Shown piece by piece: positions 1 to 5,462 of a stretch of 7,164 nt of DNA. This DNA comes from Clostridia bacterium. Its GTDB lineage: Bacteria; Bacillota; Clostridia; Oscillospirales; CAG-272. The notes beneath the pieces are model-generated. The model saw only the letters and a list, made by a program, of their open reading frames with translations. It was not told the origin of the DNA and did no database searches. The position numbers were made by a program, and so were the translations under genes. How positions within the stretch are numbered: position 1 is the first letter of the stretch; the number at the start of each line of letters is the position of its first letter. Where the stretch lies: positions 1 through 7,164 of the forward strand of contig JAGAMJ010000136.1 of the NCBI GenBank assembly GCA_017624795.1, given 5' to 3'.

Positions 1-927
1 GGAAATGTGGCGGTGGTGATGCGCTTTGGCAAGCTGGTGGGGGAGAGCTATGAGGAGCAGATCCACGAACCCGGACTGCTGTTTACCTTCCCTTATTTCA
101 TCGATGAGGTGATCACCATTCCGTCAGGACAGGTGATCCAGCAAAGCGTCACCACGCACTACACGTCAGGAAAGATCGATTCGACAAAGGGCGGATATCT
201 GATCACGGGTGATCAGAATATCGCCATTGTTTCGGCATCTGTTAAATATACGGTTACCGATCCCGTGGCGTACACCACGCACGTGAAGGATATTTCCAAG
301 CTGATCGACGGCGCTGTCAGCACGGCGATGCTCAACGAAAGCGCCCATATGGCGGTGGATAGTATACTGACCGACGGCAAGGACGCCTTTTCCAAGGCGG
401 TGATGGCATTTGCCGGTGAAAAGCTGGATCTGATCGGCGCGGGCGTGACCATCACCTCGTTGGAGCTGACGCAGGTGACGATGCCCGAGGAGGTACGCGA
501 TATCTATAACCAGGTGAACTATTATACCGTGCAGGCGGAAACAACGGTGCAGGAAGCATATCAGTACAAGATCAACGAGATCCCCGCGGCACAGTCCTAT
601 GCCAACACCTTGATCGCCAAGGCAAAGACCGATCAGTCCAAAAAGATCGGTGAAGCCAATACCGCGCTTTCCGAGTTCTGGGGCGTTTTTGAGGAGCTGA
701 AATCCATGCGCGAGAGGATCTACGTGGGTAATGCCGAGGCGCACGCGCACGCAGGCGAGGTGCCCACCGATGCGGCGGGGCAGTGCCACGCGTGTGAGCA
801 GCAGTACGATATCGAAAAAGAATCTGTTTATCGACGTATCTTTAATCAAAAATATACGACAGCTATCGGAAAGATCGGCAAGGTCGTGATGGCAGATGGG
901 GATAACAAGATCTTTTTGAATCCTTAA
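1..927 (+). CDS. HflK-like SPFH (band 7/prohibitin) membrane protein, 5' partial
   Basis: The reading frame is open from base 1 and the N-terminus, including any membrane anchor, lies outside the window. The first visible residues (GNVAVVMRFGKL, then EPGLLFTFPYFID) are the usual opening of the SPFH domain in HflK/HflC proteins, which form membrane rings and in known cases restrain the FtsH protease. The SPFH domain runs to about visible residue 165 (MPEEVRDIYNQV). A helical stretch follows, and then a C-terminal tail (SVYRRIFNQKYTTAIGKIGKVVM) matching the HflK tail that precedes its final strand. Between helix and tail lies an insert of about 30 residues with HAHA (742-753) and CHAC (784-795), not usual in HflK. 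The gene sits 16 bases upstream of a metal-type P-ATPase and is probably cotranscribed with it. Family assignment is firm; the link to FtsH or to metal is inference. Confidence 0.85.
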   Translation, partial: GNVAVVMRFGKLVGESYEEQIHEPGLLFTFPYFIDEVITIPSGQVIQQSVTTHYTSGKIDSTKGGYLITGDQNIAIVSASVKYTVTDPVAYTTHVKDISKLIDGAVSTAMLNESAHMAVDSILTDGKDAFSKAVMAFAGEKLDLIGAGVTITSLELTQVTMPEEVRDIYNQVNYYTVQAETTVQEAYQYKINEIPAAQSYANTLIAKAKTDQSKKIGEANTALSEFWGVFEELKSMRERIYVGNAEAHAHAGEVPTDAAGQCHACEQQYDIEKESVYRRIFNQKYTTAIGKIGKVVMADGDNKIFLNP

Positions 928-934
928 AGGGGAG
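928..934 (+). promoter_or_regulatory. Ribosome binding site of the P-type ATPase gene
   Basis: AGGGGAG follows directly after the TAA of the SPFH gene and lies 9 bases before the ATG at 944. It fixes that start and supports translation from the same transcript as the SPFH gene. Confidence 0.8.
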
Positions 935-943
935 AGAGCGAAT

Positions 944-1918
944 ATGGAAAATATCAACAATATGGCGCAAAACAGCTTGAAAGCTCTCTCGCGTGATAAT
1001 CTGACCGAGGCGGGACGCCGCAAGCTGACAAAGGATATCATTTGCGGCATCGCAACGCTTTCCTGCCTTGTGGTGGGGCTTATCTACACGTATGTGCTGG
1101 GCAACCCCTTTCCCGTTGTGCCGCAGCTGCTGTATTTCATCGGCTTTTTGATCGAGGGCGTTCCCGTGATCATCACGGGCGTGAGAGGCGTTTTTTCAAA
1201 AAATCTCACCAACGCTATGGAAATTCTGGTCGGCATCGCGATCGTTGCTTGCGTGTTTAACCAGGAGCTGATCCTGGCGCTGCTGATCCCGCTGATCCTG
1301 AATATCGCGCACATATTGGAAGAGCGCAGCATCATGGGTGGCAGGGACGTCATTGACGGGCTGAAAAAAATGCAACAAAATACCGCGGTCCTGCTCACGA
1401 ACGGCGAGGAACAGACCGTGGACGCCAAGACCTTGAAGGTCGGGCAGCAGATCGTGATCAAGCCCGGATCGGGCATTCCCGTGGACGGCGTGGTCGTGTC
1501 GGGTGACACGCATATCGACCAAAAATCACTCACGGGTGAGCCCCAGCCCGCCCACGCAACGGTGGGCGATGACGTTTATGCGGGTACGGTGAATCTGGAC
1601 GGCAGGATCGTGGTCGAGGTCAGAAAAGAGTATGTCGACACCTCGTTTTCCAAGATCTTGCAGCTTTTGGAAAAGTCCGAAAACATTTCCGCACCCGAGT
1701 CCCGCATTATGGATCGCTTCCTTAAATACTACATACCCTTCGTGCTGGGTGTCGCGGCTATCGTGGCGCTGATCACGCGGGACGTGGGAAAGGCAATTGC
1801 CGTTTTGGTGGTGTCCTGCCCGTGTGGGCAGATGCTGGTCAGCTCCGCGCCTATGATCGCGGCGCTGTCGGCTGCCACAAAGCGCGGTGTGCTGATCAAA
1901 AATTCCAAATTTCATTGA
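944..1918 (+). CDS. P1B-type heavy-metal ATPase, N-terminal (membrane/actuator) part of a frameshifted gene
   Basis: This is the first 324 codons of a metal-exporting P-type ATPase, ended early by a TGA after a +1 frameshift near 1910. Hydrophobic segments lie at about residues 32-52, 59-80 and 92-125. The actuator domain with TGEP (197-200) follows, then two more membrane segments, the second with the ion-binding motif SCPCG (291-295). No N-terminal HMA domain or CxxC metal-binding site is present; the protein begins with a short polar leader straight into the first helix. The cysteine motif is CPCG followed by Gln, not the CPCA of CopA or ZntA, so the substrate metal cannot be assigned safely; Cu, Zn or Cd are possible. 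Alone this piece lacks the phosphorylated aspartate and cannot pump. It is coupled to the SPFH gene upstream. ATPase identity is very secure. Confidence 0.9.
   Translation: MENINNMAQNSLKALSRDNLTEAGRRKLTKDIICGIATLSCLVVGLIYTYVLGNPFPVVPQLLYFIGFLIEGVPVIITGVRGVFSKNLTNAMEILVGIAIVACVFNQELILALLIPLILNIAHILEERSIMGGRDVIDGLKKMQQNTAVLLTNGEEQTVDAKTLKVGQQIVIKPGSGIPVDGVVVSGDTHIDQKSLTGEPQPAHATVGDDVYAGTVNLDGRIVVEVRKEYVDTSFSKILQLLEKSENISAPESRIMDRFLKYYIPFVLGVAAIVALITRDVGKAIAVLVVSCPCGQMLVSSAPMIAALSAATKRGVLIKNSKFH
1907..1918 (+). other. Frameshift site in the P-type ATPase gene
   Basis: The frame in use up to here reads AAA TTT CAT TGA (Lys-Phe-His-stop). If one base of the TTT is dropped, the frame reads AAA TTC ATT GAG GAG and continues as FIEELTEIDTVVFDKTGT, the normal P1B sequence between membrane segment 6 and the phosphorylation site. 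One base is therefore in excess within about 1907-1913. A tRNA-Phe slip from TTT to the overlapping TTC would restore the frame, but no upstream Shine-Dalgarno-like stimulator or stop codon right after the slip site is seen. Confidence 0.88.
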
Positions 1919-2867
1919 GGAGCTGACCGAGATCGACACCGTTGTTTTCGATAAGACGGGTACGGTCACCAAGGGTGAGCTTGCGCTTACCGAAGCCATT
2001 TGCTTTGGGGATACTGCGCCAGAGGCGCTGCTTGCGGCGGCGGCTTCGGTCGCCATGGCGTCGACACACCCCGTTTCCCGCGCGGCGATCGATCACGTTG
2101 AGGAAAAGAAGCTCGCCTACGATAAGGATCTTGACGTGCGCGAGGTTTCGGGCGGCGGCGTTGAGGGTACGGGGAGCGACGGCACCGTGATCCGCTTTGG
2201 ACGGCGCGAATGGATCGAGGAATGCGGTTGCGCGATCCCTGCGGAGTTTGCCGCTGATGCGATGGGCAGCGTCAGCTTCGTTTCCTGTAACGAGCGCTTG
2301 CTTGGCTGTCTGTGCTTTGGCGATACGCTTCGCGATGACGCGAAGAAAAGCATCGAGGCGCTTCGTGAGCTTGGTGCCGAGCGTACCGTGCTGCTGACGG
2401 GCGACCGCGAGGAGCCCGCGAAGATCATTGGCGAGCGCATCGGCATTGACGAGGTCTATGCGCGGCTTTTGCCCAAGGATAAAATGGATCGCTTGCGCGC
2501 GCTTGGCGGCGAGGAGCACAGCGTCCTTGCGGTGGGCGATGGCATCAACGATGCCTTGGCGCTTCGCGAAGCCGACGTTGGCATCGCTATGGGCGCGATG
2601 GGCTCCGATCTTGCGATCGAGTCGGCGGATATCGCCCTGATGAACAACAATTTGACGAACATTCCCTTTGCGATCGACCTTGCCAAGAAGACGCGGCGCA
2701 CCATTTATCAGAATCTGGTGCTTTCGGTGCTGATCAGCGTTTTGATGATCGCACTTTCCGCGTTTGGTGTGATCAGCGCGCTTGCGGGCTCGATCTTCCA
2801 CAATTTCGGCGCGTTCGCCGTGCTGCTGAACAGCTCGCGGCTGCTTCGTGACGAAACCAAATATTAA
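1911..2867 (+). CDS. P1B-type heavy-metal ATPase, C-terminal (catalytic) part of a frameshifted gene
   Basis: This is the remainder of the same ATPase in the restored frame; joined, the protein would be about 640 residues, normal for a P1B pump without an HMA domain. In joined numbering the phosphorylated Asp is D336 in DKTGT (codon 1950-1952). The His-Pro pair of the P1B nucleotide-binding domain is H375-P376 in STHPVS. The hinge motif GDGIND is at 531-536. Two final membrane segments follow, the last with HNFGAFAVLLNSSRLL, a relative of the P1B helix 8 signature. There is no GTG or TTG start near the frameshift; the first in-frame ATG (2055) lies after the phosphorylation site, so independent translation would not give an active enzyme. 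Leucine codon choice shifts from mostly CTG in the first part to mostly CTT here. The gene ends three bases before a strong terminator. Confidence 0.9.
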   Translation, partial: FIEELTEIDTVVFDKTGTVTKGELALTEAICFGDTAPEALLAAAASVAMASTHPVSRAAIDHVEEKKLAYDKDLDVREVSGGGVEGTGSDGTVIRFGRREWIEECGCAIPAEFAADAMGSVSFVSCNERLLGCLCFGDTLRDDAKKSIEALRELGAERTVLLTGDREEPAKIIGERIGIDEVYARLLPKDKMDRLRALGGEEHSVLAVGDGINDALALREADVGIAMGAMGSDLAIESADIALMNNNLTNIPFAIDLAKKTRRTIYQNLVLSVLISVLMIALSAFGVISALAGSIFHNFGAFAVLLNSSRLLRDETKY

Positions 2868-2869
2868 AA

Positions 2870-2910
2870 AAAGACCGCCAACGGGACTCCCGTTGGCGGT
2901 CTTTGTTTTT
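2870..2910 (+). terminator. Rho-independent terminator (probably bidirectional)
   Basis: A perfect 16-bp stem (2870-2885 with 2889-2904) and a 3-base loop are followed by GTTTTT. It begins three bases after the stop codon of the ATPase gene. Read on the - strand the stem is followed by a run of T as well (2866-2872 is all A on the + strand), so it probably also stops the convergent ABC operon. Confidence 0.92.
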
Positions 2911-2922
2911 ATCATATTGGTA

Positions 2923-2983
2923 GGGGACGGCGCCCGCCCAAGAAGCGTAGCGACGGAATAGCGAGCTTGCAAGCGTCCGTCCC
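2923..2983. repeat. G+C-rich inverted-repeat element between convergent genes
   Basis: This segment starts with GGGGACGG and ends with CCGTCCC; the outer arms GGGACGG (2924-2930) and CCGTCCC (2977-2983) are perfect inverted complements. Inside lies a perfect 10-base palindrome, GCTTGCAAGC (2965-2974), and a competing pair ACGGA/TCCGT (2953-2957 with 2976-2980). It contains no plausible gene. Its form recalls the short dispersed intergenic repeats of Clostridia genomes that begin GTAGGGG, but only one copy is visible, so repeat status is an inference. Confidence 0.45.
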
Positions 2984-2995
2984 GAATAGCTTACA

Positions 2996-3028
2996 CCGTT
3001 AAGCGGTTTAACGGCGTTTTTTATTTTC
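2996..3028 (+). terminator. Second hairpin with T-run, + orientation
   Basis: CCGTTAA (2996-3002) pairs with TTAACGG (3008-3014) around a 5-base loop, followed by CGTTTTTTATTTT. It fits a + strand intrinsic terminator and would back up the stronger hairpin upstream. The T-run overlaps the last codons of the - strand permease. On the - strand there is no T-run after the stem, so it is unlikely to end the permease transcript. Confidence 0.55.
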
Positions 3029-4148
3029 TTCCGTTCTCTACAAACATAGGTGAGAACAAAAGCGAGAGCGCGGTGATGATCAAATTCAGCACCACCGTCA
3101 GCAGCGCAAACAGCATCAGCTTATCAAACGCAAATCCAAGCACGATCAGCACCGCCGCGGGCGTAAGCCCAAAGTAAATGAACAGGATCTGCACAAGGGA
3201 TTTGACGGTTTGGGAAAGCCCCGTGGAAAGCGAGAGGTCAATGAACATGCCGATGCTATCCGAATACGCGCCGAGCGACACGATCACAAGGAACCAAACA
3301 AGCACCGTGAGAGGGTTGGCACGTAAGACCACGGCGGCGACCAAAAGGGCGGGCAGCAGGTCAAGCGCGCTGTTCACAACACCTGCCGCGAACGAGAAAA
3401 ACACCTTACGGTGCGCTGTATCTGGCACCAGAAAGAAGGTTTCCTGTGAGATATCCTGCGTGATGGGATTGCCGAGCGACCGGAAAAAGGCGAAGCCCGC
3501 AAGCACAAGCGGCACAACGGGGAAGAAGCTGCTTTTCACAATAAAAATAAGCAGCAGGCAAAGCCCGATCGACACCGCAAGATAGGTTTCCGAGGTCTTG
3601 GTGAAAACGTGCAGATGCGCGAAGCGGAAGCGGTTATACATCGCCTTGTGAAAGTAGACGGAAGCTCCCGCACCGCGTGACAGCCCGTCACGGCGCAGCG
3701 TATCGTTTCGATCCTTTTTGCGCTTTTGCAGATTTGGACGTGCGGCTTGCATCTGTGCTTGCTTTTCGGCAGTTTCCTCGGAGCGCGCCATCGCGTCCTC
3801 GTAAAAGTCCGCACGGATACGCCAGATGACCACAGTCAGCAAAGCGGCAAGCAAAAGAAGCCCCAGCGCCGAGAGCAGCGCACCCGCGAGGTTACCCTCC
3901 ATACTGTAAAGCACAAGCCCTTTCAGCCACCCCCACAAGGGGATATAGCGCGTCACAGGGCCGTTGAAGTAGCCGAGCGCCGCGGTGAAATAGTCGGCAG
4001 ACTGCCTTGCGTGCAGAAAATAACCAATACCGATCAAAAGCAGCGCACCCCAAAGGCAGGGACGCAGATAGCGCTTCAATTCGGGCTTTGTCGAGGCGAG
4101 CGTGTAAAGCAGCACCGACAGGAGCTTTGAAAAGATCATCAAAAAGAA
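3021..4148 (-). CDS. ABC exporter permease, C-terminal part downstream of an in-frame TGA
   Basis: This is the larger part of a multi-spanning permease whose frame is identical to that of the upstream part at 4152-4661; only the TGA at 4149-4151 separates them. It starts within a membrane helix (FFLMIFSKLLSVLLYTL). A helix pair follows, then a long charged cytoplasmic loop (around EDAMARSEETAEKQAQ to KKDRNDTLRRDG), then about six hydrophobic segments up to the end. The segment with DISQETFFLVPDTAHRKVFF resembles the middle loop of the putative ABC exporter permease family (Pfam ABC_export type). A restart could use TTG at 4142 or ATG at 4139, but neither has a Shine-Dalgarno sequence, which argues against a separately translated protein. 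The gene converges on the P-type ATPase unit. Transported substrate is unknown. Confidence 0.8.
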   Translation of the reverse strand, partial: FFLMIFSKLLSVLLYTLASTKPELKRYLRPCLWGALLLIGIGYFLHARQSADYFTAALGYFNGPVTRYIPLWGWLKGLVLYSMEGNLAGALLSALGLLLLAALLTVVIWRIRADFYEDAMARSEETAEKQAQMQAARPNLQKRKKDRNDTLRRDGLSRGAGASVYFHKAMYNRFRFAHLHVFTKTSETYLAVSIGLCLLLIFIVKSSFFPVVPLVLAGFAFFRSLGNPITQDISQETFFLVPDTAHRKVFFSFAAGVVNSALDLLPALLVAAVVLRANPLTVLVWFLVIVSLGAYSDSIGMFIDLSLSTGLSQTVKSLVQILFIYFGLTPAAVLIVLGFAFDKLMLFALLTVVLNLIITALSLLFSPMFVENGRK

Positions 4149-4151
4149 TCA
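4149..4151 (-). other. In-frame TGA inside the ABC permease gene
   Basis: Codon 171 of the permease is TGA. The sequence before (VGTAFAMLGA) and after (FFLMIFSKLL) forms one continuous hydrophobic helix in the same frame, so the natural reading is a nonsense change of a sense codon such as TGG (Trp), GGA (Gly) or CGA (Arg). TGA acts as a true stop in the neighbouring ABC ATPase gene, where reading through would run out of frame across the start of the permease. Confidence 0.9.
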
Positions 4152-4661
4152 AGCACCAAGCATCGCGAATGCCGTGCCGACGCCAAGTCCTAAATTGAGC
4201 ACAAGATTTGGGATCTGAAATAGCAAATAAATGGTCGCGATGATCGAGGTGCCCGCTTGCATGATCAGTCGGAACAGCAACACCGATTGCGGCTTCATCG
4301 GGGCGGGGAATAAGAGATTCACGTCCGCCATGAGGAAGATCGAGCCGCCGTTTTTATCCGCCATCGCGATGCTGAACGCAAGCACGAACAGCACGATGCC
4401 GCCAACGGTAAGCTCAACGATGCCGTTTCTCTGCTCGTCCGTGAAGGTCAAGGCGTCCTCTGCCGTGTCGTCGGGCAGCACCTCAACGTATCCGTCCTCG
4501 GGCACGTCCTCCTCAAACAGAGAGGAAAGCCCCGCCGCGCCAAGGCCAAACAGAATGCCGATGCCAAAGCAGACCAGCAAAAAGACAGCCACCCAGGTGC
4601 GAAACAGCTTTTTGATCTGATTTTTGACAGTGCGCGTCATGTAATAAAAGATCAGCTTCAT
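4149..4661 (-). CDS. ABC exporter permease, N-terminal part ended by an in-frame TGA
   Basis: This is the first 170 residues of the permease. The start is the ATG at 4659-4661 (MKLIFYYMTRTVKNQIKKLF), four bases after the TGA of the ABC ATPase gene, rather than an in-frame ATG 39 bases upstream that would overlap it. Hydrophobic segments lie at about residues 22-45, 80-102, 116-140 and 150-170. An acidic loop (FEEDVPEDGYVEVLPDD) lies between the first two. The motif ADVNLLFPAPMKPQSVLLFRL (about 112-132; described here by its DVN-LFP-P core) is typical of the putative ABC exporter permease family. Joined with the downstream part the permease would be about 546 residues, a normal length for that family. 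It is coupled to its ATPase and probably exports an unidentified compound or peptide. As read, the truncated protein has too few helices to work alone. Confidence 0.82.
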   Translation of the reverse strand: MKLIFYYMTRTVKNQIKKLFRTWVAVFLLVCFGIGILFGLGAAGLSSLFEEDVPEDGYVEVLPDDTAEDALTFTDEQRNGIVELTVGGIVLFVLAFSIAMADKNGGSIFLMADVNLLFPAPMKPQSVLLFRLIMQAGTSIIATIYLLFQIPNLVLNLGLGVGTAFAMLGA

Positions 4662-4665
4662 CGTG

Positions 4666-5391
4666 TCACTCCGTTTCGATGGGCGGTACGGCAGGCGCAC
4701 TTTCGGTGATCGAGAAGAACAGATCCTCCAATTTTTGCCCGTTCTGTTCCAGCTCCTCGCGCGTTACGTTGGCGGCAAGGTGACCGTTTTGCATGATCAG
4801 GGTTCTGTCCCAAAGCATATCGATGCTATCGATCATGTGCGTCGAAACCAGCACCGTGCGCCCTTCGGCGCGCATTTCCTCGATCATCTTTTTCAGCTCC
4901 TTGATCGCGTGTGGATCCAGACCGATCATCGGCTCGTCCATGAGCAAAAGGCGTGGGCGGGGCAACAGCCCAAGGCACAAATTCAGCTTTTGTTGCATAC
5001 CCTTGGAAAGCTCGTCGCCGAATTTTTTCTTTTTATCCGACAGCTCAAAACGGTCCAGCAGCTCCTCGGCAAAGTCACGGTAATCGGTAAGCTTGTAGGC
5101 ACGGGCGATGAATTCCATATGCTCGGCAACCGTCAGATTGGGGTAAAGAGAGGGGATCTCGGGGATATAGCCCATCACCCTTTTGGCTTCTACCGTCTTA
5201 TTTGGAATACCGTTCACAAAAACGGTGCCGTTATAGCGCAAAAAGCCCGTGATGGATTTCAGCAGTGTGCTTTTTCCCGCCCCGTTGGGACCGAGCAGCA
5301 CCGTGATGCTGCCACGGTCGATGTGAAAAGAAACGTCGTTGCAGGCAAGATTTTTGCCATAACGCTTTGTAATATTTGATACAGTCAGCAT
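4666..5391 (-). CDS. ABC transporter ATP-binding protein
   Basis: This is a complete 241-residue ABC ATPase, the energy-supplying subunit of an exporter. Visible motifs are Walker A GPNGAGKST (34-42), a Q-loop region in which Glu replaces Gln (GYIPE, 74-78), the signature LSKGM (128-132) in place of LSGGQ, Walker B LLLMDEP (148-154), D-loop GLDP (157-160) and the H-loop His in STH (185). The Glu in the Q-loop position and the LSKGM signature are frequent in DrrA/CcmA-like exporters, to which this protein belongs. The tail is short and charged and ends in IETE. The start ATG (5389-5391) has GGAGGT 6 bases upstream. The next gene is the matching permease, so the two form an operon read from a promoter at 5417-5445. 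Catalytic residues are intact, but its partner permease is interrupted. Substrate unknown. Confidence 0.93.
   Translation of the reverse strand: MLTVSNITKRYGKNLACNDVSFHIDRGSITVLLGPNGAGKSTLLKSITGFLRYNGTVFVNGIPNKTVEAKRVMGYIPEIPSLYPNLTVAEHMEFIARAYKLTDYRDFAEELLDRFELSDKKKKFGDELSKGMQQKLNLCLGLLPRPRLLLMDEPMIGLDPHAIKELKKMIEEMRAEGRTVLVSTHMIDSIDMLWDRTLIMQNGHLAANVTREELEQNGQKLEDLFFSITESAPAVPPIETE
4669..4672 (-). promoter_or_regulatory. Ribosome binding site deciding the permease start
   Basis: GGAG on the - strand lies 7 bases before the ATG at 4659-4661 and inside the last codons of the ABC ATPase gene. It supports this start over the upstream in-frame ATG and indicates translational coupling of the two genes. 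Confidence 0.75.
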
Positions 5392-5397
5392 AGTGTC

Positions 5398-5403
5398 ACC
5401 TCC
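5398..5403 (-). promoter_or_regulatory. Ribosome binding site of the ABC ATPase gene
   Basis: GGAGGT on the - strand, 6 bases before the ATG at 5389-5391; a near-perfect Shine-Dalgarno sequence. Confidence 0.85.
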
Positions 5404-5416
5404 GTTACTTTGTTTC

Positions 5417-5445
5417 AGTATAGCACTTTTCCCGTTTGTTTACAA
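5417..5445 (-). promoter_or_regulatory. Sigma-A-type promoter of the ABC operon
   Basis: On the - strand, TTGTAA (5440-5445) as -35 is followed after exactly 17 bases by TATACT (5417-5422) as -10. Transcription would start about 15 bases before the ribosome binding site. The promoter lies just downstream of the methyltransferase stop codon, so the ABC operon probably has its own control. Confidence 0.7.
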
Positions 5446-5459
5446 TGAAATTTTTGTAA
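5440..5459. promoter_or_regulatory. Possible operator: TTACAA-N8-TTGTAA inverted repeat
   Basis: TTACAA (5440-5445) and TTGTAA (5454-5459) are perfect inverted complements with an A/T-rich 8-base spacer. One arm is the -35 of the ABC promoter, so a dimeric repressor bound here would block it. ABC exporters of this kind in Firmicutes are often controlled by GntR-type (YtrA-like) regulators, but no regulator gene lies in the window. The stop codon of the methyltransferase gene is 3 bases further on. It could instead be a weak hairpin. Confidence 0.35.
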
Positions 5460-5462
5460 CAT

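Noticed and set aside
166..1050. Long open frame on the - strand opposite the SPFH gene (about 294 codons)
   Set aside because: It is antisense to a clearly conserved gene, its product is rich in His/Arg/Leu without recognisable motifs, and it has no convincing ribosome binding site. It arises from codon bias of the real gene.
2055..2867. A stand-alone HAD-type hydrolase starting at ATG 2055
   Set aside because: It would lack the phosphorylated Asp of DKTGT at 1950, which lies in the same frame upstream, and has no separate ribosome binding site; it is the tail of the ATPase.
1896..2972. Long - strand frame of about 358 codons opposite the ATPase gene
   Set aside because: It lies opposite the DKTGT/GDGIND catalytic region and crosses the terminator and repeat element; composition is low-motif and Arg/Ala-rich, as expected of a shadow.
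4120..4151. TGA at 4149-4151 as a selenocysteine codon
   Set aside because: The residue would be in the lipid core of a permease helix with no redox motif, and I see no convincing bacterial SECIS hairpin directly downstream.
3021..4661. Two separate permease genes for the ABC exporter
   Set aside because: Both parts are in one frame, are separated only by one TGA, split a single helix, and the second has no ribosome binding site at its TTG or ATG.
4663..5379. + strand frame of about 238 codons opposite the ABC ATPase gene
   Set aside because: The - strand gene has every ABC motif, a promoter and a ribosome binding site; the + strand frame has none of these.
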